The position numbers were made by a program, and so were the translations under genes. From assembly GCA_018894105.1 (NCBI GenBank), contig CM032120.1, positions 31,642,710-31,706,709 on the forward strand: 64,000 bases of DNA. Reading direction: 5' to 3'. The notes beneath the pieces were generated by a model. The model saw only the letters and a list, made by a program, of their open reading frames with translations, made no database searches and was not told the origin of the DNA. Positions within the stretch are counted from its first letter, which is position 1. Each line of letters starts with the position of its first letter. Shown one piece after another: positions 10,871 through 24,000 of the stretch. The DNA comes from Jacaranda mimosifolia. Taxonomy: Eukaryota; Streptophyta; Magnoliopsida; Lamiales; Bignoniaceae.

Positions 10871-13173
10871 AGTGAGGATTGATAATTCCATTCCTTTCTC
10901 ATTTCTTATATATACCAAGTATAGAATTAGTTATAAGCATCATTCCTTTCTTATCTTCATTACATTTTTAAAGTCGTTCCATTTCCATATCATCATGTTC
11001 TTGTATACCAGTCACTACCTAATTAATAAATAGAGATATATTGAGTGGTCAATTGGTCTAATAATTTTATTCTCACACATATAAATGTGAATTTTAAAAT
11101 TTTAATTTTAAATAATTATTATTGTGCATGTATAAAAAAAAAAAAAGAAATAAGAATCTAGGGACTAGATGAAGATATTTTTTAATTTCTGGCCAACGAT
11201 TGGCATGCTGCTGTATATCAGGTACCTAGCTAGATTGCTTGTTCTGGCGTTACCGACACTAATTGCTATCTATAGTATTTGCCTAATTGCCTGTGCCCAC
11301 TGCACATCCAGGTCTAATTTTTTTTATAAAATAAAACGCCCAATTTAATTCACAGTTGGATGTCCCCTTTTCTGATGCAGATGCAAGTATCTTAAACATG
11401 ATATATATATATATATATATATATGCTCACCTTTTCTGCATGTTCATGTTAATTAGTTAGCCACCACCATTTCAAAATTAAACAACTTAAAGATTTTATT
11501 TAACTAAGCACAAAAATTCAAACGACAATTGAAAAAACTCTCTAAATAAATTTACATTATTACCCTTAGGAATAGTATTCGAACCCTTAAATTATTAGTT
11601 TAAATGGTACTTCTCAAAACAAAATTTTTACTTTAATACATATAGTTTTATTTTTAGACCCCCCCCCCAACCCCCACAACAACAAAAAAGAAAAAAGAAA
11701 AAAGAAAAATATATAGAAGTTACAAATTTGGAAGAAGCAATGTTTCTACCCATAAATTTGTAGCTTAAGGTTCATAAAATAAACACTTATTTAATTAACT
11801 TCAATGGATAAATTTTGGCAAAAGTGGAACTTACATAAGTTATACTATAACGGAAGGGTACATATATAGTACATAGTGTTTTGAGGAATTATTAATCTAT
11901 GAATAACTGAACATTATTGGATTACATGAGTTGATCATTTGGTACAGTACTAAATATTGGCCAAACTAGGAACCTACAATTGTTTAAAATTTAAATTCTA
12001 ATAGTAACCAAATTCAATGCCTTTATTTTTTTTTTTTTAATTTATAAATACGCATATCATGAATCTGTTTGGCTTAAACCCCGAACCTTATACTTTATAT
12101 GAGATTCATACCGTTAGATCAAAAATTGGTCGACAACCAATATAATAGCATAAAATAAAAGGATTACTTACTTAAGTCGAGAAACAACAACTAATTTGGT
12201 AGTTCAACTGATAAATAGAAGATGTTGACATCTTAATTATGCATATCGCGTTAATTAATATTAATTATGTATAATGATGGGAATAGGAACTTTGTATCTT
12301 CATTATCAATACTATTCCTTTTTGTTGTAATAAAATCAAGATCTGGTCTTTGTTAATTATTGTTCTTGTAGTGACAATAAATTAGCCTAATTATCGGCAT
12401 GCATCTTGCAATATCTGGTCAAGTGAGAAGTATTATTGCATAGGAAAAAAGGTAAAATAAGTTTTTTTTGCGCTAATTAAATTAATAATCAAGACGTGGT
12501 GTGAAAAGAATGAAAATATAATAAATTGATTGAGCCATATATATCGAACTTCGTATTTTAGTATATTAAATACTCTTAAGAAATAAAAGTCGTGATTCTG
12601 TGTTACGTGAGTATTAGCAAAAAAGTCGAAATCATCAATTTTTTTTTTCATTATTTATTTATTTTTTTGTCACTAGCTCATTACATAAGATAGCACTCAA
12701 AACATAAAACAACACACATAAATGAAGAAATTTGCGGTTTATCATATGCTTTTATGTATTGATGATGAGGTATTGCAGTCCAAGTTGATTCCATTCCCAC
12801 AAATGTAGAATATATATATATATATATATAATTGACTAACTCAATCAACGAAATTAAGTTGGTCGCAACAGTTGTGAGATATTGGCATAGCTTTTGTCAC
12901 TTGTGGTTGTTATAGAACATCCGAGCTACGTGGAAAGTGCCTTGTAACAACCAAAGTTTCCTAGTGCTGGGGAGATGCATGATGCAGCATTTTAACTTAG
13001 CTGCTGAATTGTTTAAAAAAATATATATCTAAGTATTTGTTATGATATATTTTTGTGCAGTTAATTGTATTTTAAGGACATGTCATGGGGGTTACATGAA
13101 TCGAAAATAGTAACTATTGACACAAATTTTGTAATGAGAAAAGAAGAATAATATGGTTATCTAAGTTGTATTT
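10871..13173. other. Intergenic AT-rich DNA with (AT)n tracts
   Basis: Contains (AT)n near 11401-11424 and 12811-12830, a C8 run near 11660 and many homopolymers. No coding frame or complete transposon was recognised. The right edge is the insertion point of the copia element starting at 13174. Confidence 0.55.
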
Positions 13174-13642
13174 TGTTACAAAAAAAGCAGGAAATAGGAA
13201 TATGCAAAAAAAAAAAAAAACAAAGAAGAGTTCAAGAAACAAATTTACGTGGTTCACCCAATTGAGTTACATCCATGGGCGAGAAGAGGAGAATTTCACT
13301 AGATTGTTAGAGGTACAAAAAGTCCTACAAAAGGATCTCTCAAAGCCAAAGAAGAAGAACAAAAGTGCTCTCTAAATTTTGTATTTCTGTTGCTACTGAA
13401 ACCCTTCTCAAAAAGCATAACATAAAGAAGTTTAAAAAAACAAAATTCCCGTCGTGCTTGAGCTCAAACAAATTTGAGCTAGGGCTTAAGCTTGTGCTCA
13501 GGCTCTATTATTTTTGAGCCAGGGCACATAACATTCAGTCTAATTTTGTCAATTTTGTAGGGTTATGCCCTAGAGCTCAAAAAACCTTGAGCTGGAGCTC
13601 AGAATACTCAGTCCAAAGAACTTTTAAGCCACAAATACAACA
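13174..13642 (-). repeat. 3' LTR of the minus-strand copia element
   Basis: 469 bp. On the plus strand it starts TGTTACAAAAAAAGCAGG and ends CACAAATACAACA, and aligns along its whole length with 17630-18082. Directly to its right, the reverse complement of ATCTCCACCTT is the polypurine tract, which fixes this as the 3' LTR. Confidence 0.92.
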
Positions 13643-13989
13643 ATCTCCACCTTGGATCAAAAGTTCAAGTCACAAAGGCACCTCAACCCAAAAAAACAAA
13701 ATAGTAAACATTTTTTATAACTCTCCACAGACCCCTAAGGGTAATCAATCAAAACAATTCATCCGCATCAAATCCAACTAATGCTTGAACTTGTCATAGT
13801 CACTAGCTTCGTCATCATGTCGGCTAGATTGTCTTCACGAGCTACTTAAGCAACATGAACTTCACCACTAGATGTCAGATGAATAGCACTATGACTATCA
13901 CAATATACAGAAGGAACCTCCACCTAGAGTCCCAAACTATGAACTAAACCTTTCAACCATAGAGCTTCTTTTACTGCCTCAGTGACTGC

Positions 13990-16740
13990 CATATACTATA
14001 CTTTTGTAGTCGATAAGGCAACTGTAGGTTGAAGAATAGCCTTCCAACTAATGGCACCACCAAATAAAGTGAAAATATATCCAGTGAGCAAATGCCTTCT
14101 ATCCAAATCACTAGTAAAATCGGAATCAACATATCTAACTACTACATCTCCAGATGAAGTCCTACAACTGTCAAACAGCAAACCAAAATTCATCATACCT
14201 TTCAAGTACCGAAAAATTCATTTGACAGCTTGTCGATGCTCCTTACTAGGATGATGTATATAACAACTTACCACACTAACAGCTTGCGTAATATCAAGCT
14301 TAGTGCACACCATAGCATACATTATGCTCCCAACTACACTAGAATATGGAACACGAGACATGTGGTCTTCCTCCTCGCTTGATTAAGGTGACAACGAACC
14401 TGATAGTTTAAAATGTGGTGCAAAAGGAGTATCAACAGGCTTAGAATCCTACATCCCAAATCTCTCAAGAACTTTCTCAATATACTATTTCTGATATAGG
14501 AGCAACTTTCCTGTACGACGATCACGACGTATTTTCATTCCCAAATTTTTTTTGCATATAATCTTTCATCTCAAATTCACTACTCAACTAAGCTTTAAGC
14601 TTGTTGATATCACAAATATGCCTTGCAGCGATAAGCATATCATCCACATAAAGAAGTAAAGAGATGAAAGAATTATTAGACAATATCCGATAATAGACAC
14701 AAGCATCAAAATCACCCCTAGTAAATCCAATGGTGATCATAAAAGAATCAAAACGCTTGTACCACTGTCTTGGGGATTGTTTCAAACCATAAAGGGACTT
14801 TTTCAGTAAGCGAACATGATCTTCCTTACCTTCCACAACGAATCCCTTTGGTTGATCCATGAATATAGTTTCCTCAAGCTCACCATGCAGGAAAGCAGTC
14901 TTGACATCCAACTACTCAAGTTCAAGATCATACTAGGCAACTACAGACAATAACAGATGTATAGAACTATGTTTCACAATTGGAGAGAAAACCTTATTAA
15001 AATCAACCCCATATTTCTGTGTGTAACCCTTGGCAACTAACCTCACCTTGTATCTCATATCATCAACGCTAGGTGTTCTCTGCTTTTTCTTAAACACCCA
15101 TTCACATCCAACAACAGTCTTATTTTCTGGAGGCTCCACCAAAACCCAAGTTTTATTTTTGTGTAGAGACTCAATTTCCTCTACCGTAGCCCCAATCTAC
15201 TGTGCTAACTCCTTGCAAGAAGTAGCATCCAAAAATGAAATCGGCTCATCAGAAACTGTTTCCTTAGCAAAAGTTAAAGCATATGCAACCAAACCAACGT
15301 ATGCATATCTAAAAGATGGCTTAATTTGTCTCATCGGTCGGTCTCTAGAAATGAATTGTGGCTCTATAGATGTAGTAGGTGTCTCATGTGTAACTAAATC
15401 ATCAGAAGTGGAAACCTGCTAAACAGGAAGTCGAATGTGGACCTCCGACTCCACCTGCTCGGGTGGTCCATGAGCACCTATATCAAACTCAACTACATTG
15501 TCTTTTCTAAGACTAATCATAGTAGATTCATAAAAAATAATGTCTCCACTGGTAATCATCTTACATGTTTTGGGACACCAGACCCTAAATCCCTTAATTC
15601 CCAAAGTATAACCGAGAAAAATATATTTTCTAGATCTAGGTTCTAGTTTTCCTTCGTTGACATGTATATAAGTAGGACAATCAATTATAATATTAAAATA
15701 ATAAGGCATATTACCAGACCATATCTCTTCAAGAGTTTTCAAATCAATTGCTATAGATGGAGAGCGATTCACCAAGTAACAAGTAGTAGAAACTACCTTC
15801 GCCCAGAAATCTCTAGATAATCCAGCATTAGAGAGCATACAACGGGCTTTTCCTATCAGAGTTTGGTTTATCTACTCGGCAATATTGTTTTGTTGTGGTG
15901 TTCCAACAACTGTGCAATGTCTTACAATGGTAGCTTCTTTACAATAATTTTCAGAACTCCAAGCTATTATTAGTGCAAAGATGCTTTATCTGCTTTCCTA
16001 TCTATTTCTCAATCATCGTCCTCCACTACTTAACATAGCAAAGACATCACTTTTCTGCTTCCAAAAAAAATGCCCAGACTTTCCTAGAGTAATCATCGAT
16101 GAAAGTCAGCATAAATCTAGCACCGCCATTTGAGGGCACCGTGGAGGACCCCATAGATCTAAATAAATATAATCAAACCTCTCCTTAGTCTTGTGAACTC
16201 CTTTGCTGAAACTAGTTTTTTTATGCTTCCCAAAGACACAATGTTCACAAAAATCCATCTGAGAAGTGCTCTACCCACAAAGCAAGCCTCGCTTGCTTAG
16301 AATAATGAGCCCTCAATCACTCATATGTCCCAAATGCATGTGCCACAATTTTGTAATTTGAGACTCGAACAATGTGGAAGACGAAACTGCAGCTCTACCT
16401 AGAAAAGTAGACCCTACAAAATATACAAACTACCACCGGCTTTAACACCTTTCATGACAACAAGAGCTCATTTGGACACTTTCAACACACCATCTGAGCC
16501 AGTGTACTTATATCTAAGGGCGTCAAGAGCACCCAAGGATATAATATTCTACTTCAAATCCGGAATATGTCTCACTTCTATTAAAGTCCTGACAATACCA
16601 TCATATATTTTGATTTTAATTGTCCCTTTTCCCAGCAACTTTGCAAGCAGCATCATTGTCCATAAGATCTACTCCATTGAGGTGTTCATATATTGAAAAC
16701 CAATCCCTATTGGGACACATATGAAAGGAAAAAATAGTAT
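13990..16740 (-). pseudogene. copia pol remnant: protease/GAG-pre-integrase, integrase, RT, RNase H
   Basis: Read right to left. A degenerate CPNRDWF-like protease/GAG-pre-integrase region lies at about 16740-16270. Integrase follows at about 16270-15420, with a GTPQQN-like motif followed by a FWAKVVSTTCYLVNR-type block and then SRKYIFLGY. Reverse transcriptase (about 15140-14590) keeps GCEWVFKKK, MDVKTAFLHGELEE, KSLYGLKQSPRQWYKRFD and the catalytic YVDDM. RNase H (about 14230-13990) keeps YVDSDFTSDLDRR and ALSTTK. The blocks are in different frames, separated by stops and frameshifts, so no functional polyprotein is made. Short plus-strand frames over this region are shadows. Confidence 0.9.
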
Positions 16741-16869
16741 CCATAGTCTAGACATCATCTAATTTCAAATCATCAAAACTAACTAAGAGTACACCTCCTT
16801 CACTATCAGTCTCAACAACACTAGCTTCACCGATTTTATTATTCTTATTCTCTGATTTTCTTTTTAGTT

Positions 16870-17599
16870 TCTAAGGGTCTACCTTGACATGTCCTTTCTT
16901 TTTATAGTAGTTGCACCTAACTAGCTTACTCAACTTCTATTTACCTCTCTGTTTGTTGTTATGGGAGTTGTTCTTCTATGTTCTAACCCTAACAAGAAGT
17001 CCATCACCCTGATTTTCAAATACATTTGTTGTAATTTTGCCATCAATCGAGTATTTGCTCAATAAAGCTTCTTGAACATCCTTCAATGTAATAGTATCTC
17101 TACCACACAAAAGTGCATATTGAAAATTGGAATAAACAGAAGGTAATAGACACAACAGTAATAATGCCAAGTCCTCATCATCGTATTTACATCAAAATTC
17201 TCCAAATCAGTAATAATAGTTTTGAAATTATCAATGTAGGTCTGAATAGAAATACCTTCAACCATTTTTGCAGGAATAAAGTTGTTGCTTTAATCACAAT
17301 TTGCTGGTCAAATTCTTCTTCATACAAATCTTCTCTAACTTATTCCACAATCCAACTACATCCTCTTCTTTTAGAACCTTCTGTAAAATCTCATTGGAAA
17401 TATGCAGTTGTATCTGCGCAACAACTTTCTTGATGATTTTATCTTTATTCTCATCAGTCCAATTCACATGCATCTTTGATTTCCCAAATAGAGCTTCATC
17501 CAAATCTATTTGTGTAAGAATCGCTATCATCCATATTTTCCACAAAGAAAATCGGGCCTTCTGATCAAGTCTTTCAATTTCATGCTTTATGGAAGCCAT
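16870..17599 (-). pseudogene. copia gag remnant
   Basis: Starts at the ATG at 17599, thirteen bases past the primer-binding site. The first 101 codons (to 17294) give a typical copia gag (UBN2/Retrotran_gag family) with an LWKIW-like N-terminal motif. The frame is then broken, and later pieces continue in other frames: LLCGRDTITLKDVQEALLSK at about 17125-17066, and a knuckle remnant CNYYKKKGHVK near 16915-16880 in which one zinc-binding Cys is replaced. Gag forms the retrotransposon particle; this copy cannot make a full one. Confidence 0.85.
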
Positions 17600-17611
17600 C
17601 CCAAAATAAAT

Positions 17612-17626
17612 ATGGCTCTGTTACCA
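17612..17626 (-). other. Primer-binding site of the minus-strand copia
   Basis: On the minus strand it reads TGGTAACAGAGCCAT, three bases inside the 5' LTR. It matches the canonical copia initiator-Met tRNA complement TGGTATCAGAGC except for one base. Confidence 0.9.
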
Positions 17627-17629
17627 CTT

Positions 17630-18082
17630 TGTTACAAATAGAGCAGGAAATAGGAATACATAAAAGAAAAGTTCAAGACATAAATTTACGTGATTCACCT
17701 AATTAGGTTACATCTACGGGCGAGGAGAAAGGAATTTCACTAGATTGTTAAAAGTGCCAAAAGGCTTACAGAAGGATCTCCCAAAGCTAAAGAAGACGAG
17801 CAAAAGTGCTCTCTACAATTTTTATTTCTGCTGCTTTTGAAACCCTTCTCAAAAAGCATAACATAAAGAAGTTTCAACAAATAAAATTCCCATTGAGCTT
17901 GGGCTTAAACAAATATGAGTTGTGGCTTAAGCTTGTGCTCAAGTTCTACTGGTTTTGAGCCACAACACAGAACATTCAGTCTAATTTTCTCAATCCAGTA
18001 GGGTTATGCACTAGAGCTCAAAAAACATAAGCTGGAGCTCAAAACACTTAGTCCAAAGAACTTTTGAGCCACAAATACAACA
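17630..18082 (-). repeat. 5' LTR of the minus-strand copia element
   Basis: 453 bp, homologous over its length to 13174-13642, with the same TGTTAC and ACAACA edges on the plus strand. It borders the primer-binding site, so it is the 5' LTR in the element's orientation. The two LTRs show many substitutions and an A-tract length difference. Confidence 0.92.
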
Positions 18083-18239
18083 TATTTGATTTAAAAAAGA
18101 AAATTACACTGAAAATTACACTTTAAGGGTTATCGTTTTTTGTCTCTTGAAAATTAAAAGAAAGGCAAATCAAGATATGGTACAAGAGTCAGCATTAATT
18201 GCTTGAGAGACAAAAGAATGAGAGAATACTTGGTGGTGG
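18083..18239. other. Short flank, origin uncertain
   Basis: 157 bp between the copia insertion and the first recognisable part of the next copia remnant. It should be the right half of the sequence that received the copia at TATTT, but I recognise no domain in it. Confidence 0.4.
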
Positions 18240-18575
18240 TTTATTGATAATGGATCAAGTTCAATAGCGAAGGAAATGGGAAAGGCCATATGAAGAAGTT
18301 ATGTCATTATAAGAATAAGGATAGCTAAGGTAATATTGATGTATGATTAAGATATAATCATTGTCTCTATCTATGTAGGTGCTTCTTTTTAAGATAATTG
18401 AATTTTAGATTCTAAATGCATAATACATGCTTGGTCCGAGAATTTTTTTTTAATTCACTTCAATTAAAGGATTAATGTTACTTTCTCTTTGAGTCATGGT
18501 TCTACTTGGATAGTCATAGTTATTGAAGCGTTGAAAATTACAATAATTGATGAAATAGTTTGCACTTCGGACAGT
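18240..18575 (+). pseudogene. copia remnant, left half (gag knuckle to GAG-pre-integrase)
   Basis: On the plus strand the sequence reads a GKGHMKKLC-like piece of a CCHC zinc knuckle near 18280. A degenerate WILDS-type protease/GAG-pre-integrase start lies near 18400, followed by GSTWIVIV...ITIIDEIVCT. It stops abruptly at the LTR beginning at 18576 and resumes at 42199 on the far side of the gypsy element with the expected IPKMQKNLIFL block. The two halves were therefore one copia copy split by that insertion. Confidence 0.7.
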
Positions 18576-19164
18576 TGATGTGAGGGAGATCTAACCTCTC
18601 ATCTATTTTTTGACCTATTCATCAATTATTCTAGAAAATCACACTTCAAGATGGGGACATGCGACTCCTAACCCCAAATGAATAAGACTGTCTTAATGGC
18701 AAGCCGTCTTTCATACTATTTGTCTCATTCGAGTACTAAAAAGAATCTCTACTTCCCTAAAAATGTATCAGAATAGTATAGAGCTTAAATGACTTGGGGT
18801 ACAAAATTGGCTAAGAACTATGCAGACTGACATCCGAGGGAATTTTAGCCCTATATCCCAGCAACTTTAGGAAGATCCCTGAGGCTAAAAAAGGAAGTAC
18901 ATATAAGAAACACATATAAATAAACCTCACAACATTTGGAGAAAAGTACACTCCTATTTTTACATTCTGCCTAGACTAAACATTCCTCTCATTCTCTTTG
19001 GTTATTGACTTAGGAGGGTTTTAACAGAGGGCCACCTCGGCAAGCTTAATGAGGCTTCTTTGGTTGCAGGCTCGACCTCACCAGAAAGCTTGAGTCTGAC
19101 ATCAGAAACGCTCATTATCCTTTATTATTCTCCTTAAATTCACATCACATAAAATTTTACCACT
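18576..19164 (+). repeat. 5' LTR of the Tat-like gypsy element
   Basis: About 589 bp, aligned along its length with 41590-42198 with many substitutions and small indels. Shared landmarks include TGATGTGAGGGAGATC at the start, AAGATGGGGAC, CATATAAATAAA and CACCAGAAAGCTTGAGTC. The end reads TTTTACCACT where the 3' copy reads TTTTACCACA, suggesting loss of the terminal CA by mutation. Confidence 0.88.
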
Positions 19165-19165
19165 T

Positions 19166-19539
19166 TTGGCATCGTCTGCTGGAATAGAGCCTGCAACTTG
19201 ACAGAAAATGGCCAAACCTAAACGTACATTACCAGTAAACATAGATTTAGCACCCAACTCACCGGCCAAAAATATAGGTCCAAAAGGCCATTCCATAGCC
19301 ATCATACTAGTAGAATCAATCGGATAAGATTCCAAAACATCTAGGAAACGACTATCTGAATGGTTATAATAGAATTGTGATCATTTCTGAAATAGGGTAC
19401 AACAAAATGTTATCACCCCAACGGTAATATCCTTCAACTGCAATCCACAAACCCTAACAATCACACCTGCAAGCAACATTCATGAACTTCTAATGATCAT
19501 CCAAGCCAGCATAGCTAACTATACAATAAAAAGAGTTTT
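19166..19539 (+). other. Primer-binding region; gag missing
   Basis: TTTGGCATCGTCTGC directly after the LTR resembles the TGGCGCCGTCTG primer site of Tat-lineage elements with substitutions. The next 370 bp lead straight to protease-like sequence, so the gag gene (normally over 1 kb) has been deleted. Short minus-strand frames here are not genes. Confidence 0.6.
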
Positions 19540-21059
19540 ATTGGATACGGCCAGCTATGTCAACGTCATCACTTAAGCTGCCCTAAATGGAGTTAGGTGA
19601 ACTCCATCTTTTACGCATTGCAACCTCAATGCAAGATTTCTCTTGTAAAATAATATTTCTAGCTAGCTGTATCATGCTCCCCACTTTAATAGGCCAACAC
19701 CCTCTCATGAGAACAAGAATGATAGAGTACATAATTGTTACCACAACCTTACTACACAACATCATCTTCGGTGTGCCAACCATCAATGCATTCCAAGTGA
19801 CAATATACACCTTCAACTAGCAAATAAAATTCCCAACCCCAGAGGGGTAAGGTGAGGTATGTTGTGATAAGGAGGAAGCATTACGGTATTACACACCCTA
19901 TCTATCGACCAAACTAGCACACGAACAACTAAAACAACCATCATCTCAACATGAAATACCATTACTAGAACTACCTAAAACCCCCATGAGAAATAGGCTA
20001 GAAGATACATGCCTCTAACTAGTCAAAGAACACAAAAATATTAAGCTTGAATTAGGGAACCTAGAGAAAATCACTAGAATTGAAATGCAATTACCATCGA
20101 ATATAGAACAACAATTGATACAATTCTTGCAAGCAAACAAAGATATCATCGCATGGATAGCTTCTGATCTCAAAGGCATCGACCCAAACATCATAGTACA
20201 TAGGCTAAACATTGATCTGTCATTCAAGCCTATAAAAAATAGATATTCTGTGATGAGAAAAATAGAATAATCGAAGAGGAGGTCCGCAAGTTACTGAACG
20301 CAAGATATATAGTTTAAATACTATTTATGAATTGGCTTTGCAATGTGGTCCCAGTTCCCATACTAGGAAATAAATGGCAAATATACAATGATTTCACTGA
20401 CCTCAATAAGGCATGTCCGAAGATCCCTACTACTTCCTAAAATCAACTCATTAGTAGATTCAACAGTTGGCTGTGTTTTCTTAAGCATTTGGACATTTTT
20501 TAAAGATACTACCAAATCTCCATGGTACCTAAAGATAGAGATAAGACCTCCTTCATTGTACATAATGGTGTCTACTATATCCTAGTTATGCCATTTGCCC
20601 TAAAGAATGTAGGTGCCATATACCAGAGGCTAGTAAATTAGATATTTAATGAGGAAATAAGCTATTCCATGGAAATATATGTTGATGACATGATCGTCAA
20701 AATCGCAGTCAAGGTCAACCACTTAATAGACTTGCATAACACTTTTTCAATCCTAAGGAAGTTTAGCATAGAACTCAATCGAACAAAATGTACATTCGGA
20801 GTCCGTTGAGGGAAATTCCTAGGGTATATGGTCAATGAAAGAGGCATCAAAACAAATAGCTAAAAGATACAGGCTTAGCAGAAGATCATCACCCTAAAAG
20901 CTATAAGGGAAGTGTAAAGCCTAGTGGGACCAATTATAGCACTCAGTCGTTTTATCTCTAGACTTGCCGATAAGAGTATACCCTTCTTCAAAATATTGCG
21001 CAACACCAAAAACTTCCAGTGGACACTAGAATGCAACCAAGCCTTTGAGCTTAAGGACC
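19540..21059 (+). pseudogene. gypsy pol remnant, part 1: protease and reverse transcriptase
   Basis: Plus-strand blocks: protease with VLLDTAS (degenerate DTGS catalytic motif, about 19535-19555) and the linker IIFGVPTINAF (about 19765-19797); an RT N-terminal block PGIDPNII-like with HRLNIDLSFKP (about 20165-20235); DFTDLNKACP (about 20392-20420); KTSFIV and VMPFALKNVGA (about 20540-20615); the catalytic YVDDM (about 20680-20694); LNRTKCTFGV (about 20777-20806); and FISRLADKSIPFFKILR (about 20950-21000). Many stops and frameshifts intervene. The sequence breaks at the solo LTR insertion and continues at 24105. Confidence 0.88.
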
Positions 21060-21064
21060 ATCTT

Positions 21065-24000
21065 TGTAACACCCCAAAAATTTCATAATCTATAGAATTT
21101 AATTTTTATATATTTAAATTTTTTTATTTATATGTTATAGTTGCTAAATTATTATTTTATTTAATTTTGGTGGTCATATTGTTAATAAGAAAACTTTAAG
21201 TTTAGAAATTTTAAAAGTTTGGGGTCAATTCAAAATTTATTAAAACTTGATTGAACACTTTCTGAAAATAATGGGGTTTGCATGGAAGGTTCTTGGTCAA
21301 TAGGGTTTAAATTGCAATTTTAAATAAATTGTAGGGCTTATTTGGGGCTGATTGAAACTTGGAGGACTAAATCGCAATAAGTGAAAAATCAATTTTAAAA
21401 TAAACCAAACGGGCAGTAGATATTTTTCCTCCTTTTCTTTCCCTTATTTTTCCTTTTCTTTCTTTTCCTTTCTTCTTCATTTCCTTTTCTTTCTTCTTTT
21501 TCCTCTTCACTGTGAACCCACCACCGGCAACCCTCTTATCGGCGACCACCAACAATCACACCAACCCCCTCAAACAGCTCCCCTTCACCCTCTGAACACC
21601 TTCCTCCACTCATGCATGGCTGGAAACTGGCGAACCACCATGAGTGAAGAAGGACCGAGACACCATTCACGACGGGCAACTGGGTTTGCACTTTTTCGGT
21701 GACGGTTTTGACTTCTGAAAGGTGGGTTGGGTAGCTCTCAACAAGGAGACCATCATAGAAGTGTTGCATGTGGGTTTTACGCAGTGGTAGTGATGGTGGA
21801 CGAAGATCAAAGCACAGTGGATGAAGAAAAATCTTGATATGTTGAGCTCATTTTTGGTGGCTACAAACCTCTAAACAAGAAACCGAAGGTGGCATTGGAT
21901 TCAGGAGCTCGAGAGGAGCAAAACTATGGTGATTTTGAGATTTTCCGACGGTGGCAAACGGCGCGACAGCGGCAGGAAGACAAAAACTTACTTTCGTCGA
22001 GACGATCGTAGTGACGTAGTTGGTTCGTGGATCCGAGATCTCGTTGCGTAGTTGTGGTAAAAGATTGAAGACATATATATGTACATGTATGTACATGCAT
22101 GTGTATATTCATATTTAATGTTGTATCCATGCTAAGAATAGGACTTGAGGATGATGATATGCCATGTATATTTATGTAGTGAACTCTCCCATGCTATGGA
22201 TGATACAATAGTGGACTTGGACATTATGTAAAGTGACCAAAATTGGAAATTATGAATTTGATAAGAATACTTGAACTTGGGATTTTTGATTTAGAACCTA
22301 AATTGGATAATATTGGAATTATTGGGACCTTAAATAATTGATGATTTAAGTGGCATTTGACTAAGAATAATCAATGGTAGAAATTAGACTACTTGGTATG
22401 GATTGACTAAGATAATGATATGATACGATTTCGTAGTCGAATAAGATATCATGTTATTTATAGGACCGATATAGAATATCTTGATAAATTCTAGAGTAAT
22501 CGATTTATTGGAATACTTGTGTAGATACTATCGAAGAGCCTATATCACCATGTTGATTTATAAGCTAGTAATGTTAGAATACTTATGGTACCATTCTAGA
22601 AGGTTACTAGAGTCGAATAGGAATTTGACTTTGGAAATATTCTTTTGACTAGGTGACGAAGAAGTGGGTCCTGTCGACCAGTAGATTGCGGGCTGTGGTT
22701 ATTTTATTGTAACAATAAAAGGTGAGGGTCTGCCAACTTGGCACTCCTTTTTAATTATCTGTTATTGTGATAAGCCCCTGTGTGGGTTTTCTGTTTCTAT
22801 TCCATACTTTGTCTGTTTGAAATCTGAAATGTGTTGGAATTTTGATTTGCTATCTGTTATCTAATTTGAACACCCCTGTAAGGGTTATCGTTGATATTGA
22901 TTCTGTTTCTGTCTGTTCTGGCGCCCAGAACCTTATCTGTTATCTGTATCTCAGTTGTCTGTCTGTTTGTCTCGTATCTGTACTGATTTGTACCGTTCTC
23001 TATTACCTCGCTAGCATATCTGTTATATGTACAGCTTTATTTGGCCATGTTAGCTTATCTGAATCTATTAGTTGCTATCATGTTGCCTTGGCGGCATTTC
23101 TGTTTGTTATGTTCTGTTCTGTTCTATTTTGGGAATCGACGGTGTGCTAGGGACTTTCCCCTGGGCATCTGCACAAACGGTTGTGAATTATGTTATGTGT
23201 ACGGAGAAAATATGGGCCAAGGGCCAATCTGGGCGAAATGTTTGGTTATATGAGGCACGCTTGGGACTTTGCCCTCGGTGTCAACGATACGCTAGAGATC
23301 TTCCCCTGGGTGTCGGCGGTACGCTAGGGACTCTCCCTTGGGTATCGACGGTATGTTAGGGACTCTCCCCTAAGTACTAGCGGTGCGCTATACGGCTCGT
23401 ATGGGCATCCGCCATATACCAAGCTATTACGCTTAGGTAATCTGTTTGTCTGACTAGAATAATGTGATTCTGCAATGTATGTCTGTAGTTTTCTTGGAAT
23501 GCATGAGCTTTGGGTTTGTTTTGCCTATCTGAATTCTGTCTGTCTAAAATCTATCTTGGAGCAATAAGGCAGGAGCGTTTCCCATTTTGCTATGTTTACT
23601 GTTTGATTCTGAATCTGTCATGTTCTGTATATTTATTTGATGATCTGTTGAGTTGAACCTTCATCAATAGATCTCTTCTATATTTGTTAAGTTATCGCTC
23701 ACTAAGTCTTTGAACTTACTCCCCCAATATCTCTTGACATTTTTGGACAGGTGTTGATGATGACTTTGTACTTCAAGCTTGGAAAGATGTAAATATGTTT
23801 TGTAATAGAATAGGTGCTTAAACTTGTGTATGGATCACTTTTATGTTTAGTGAGAACTTGGAGATATTTTGAGACATTTGACTTGAACTTATGAATTGTA
23901 ATAGGTATGAATCGATGAATGATGAACTTGTGATGGTTTGAAATTTGTACCTTTGTAAGATGTGCTTAGGTTGATGCTTGTTGTTATCCTTAGAATTTTT

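Larger units (their letters stand above)
13174..18082 (-). mobile_element. Complete Ty1/copia LTR retrotransposon, inactive
   Basis: A 4.9-kb element read on the minus strand. It has two TG...CA LTRs (13174-13642 and 17630-18082) and a perfect 5-bp target duplication TATTT (13169-13173 and 18083-18087). A primer-binding site TGGTAACAGAGCC is one base from the usual initiator-Met tRNA complement. A polypurine tract AAGGTGGAGAT abuts the left LTR. Domain order gag, protease, integrase, RT, RNase H marks Ty1/copia. By eye the LTRs differ at perhaps a tenth or more of positions, and the frames are broken, so this is an old insertion. Confidence 0.93.

Noticed and set aside
10648..12373. CACTACAAAA at 10648 and TTCTTGTAGTG near 12363 as the two ends of one CACTA element
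   Set aside because: The flanking trinucleotides do not match, and the right side lacks subterminal repeats like those on the left. The two ends are probably unrelated.
22842..23359. Overlapping plus-strand frames of about 70-100 residues, Cys/Leu-rich
   Set aside because: They lie inside the non-coding solo LTR, partly over its tandem repeat. Spurious.
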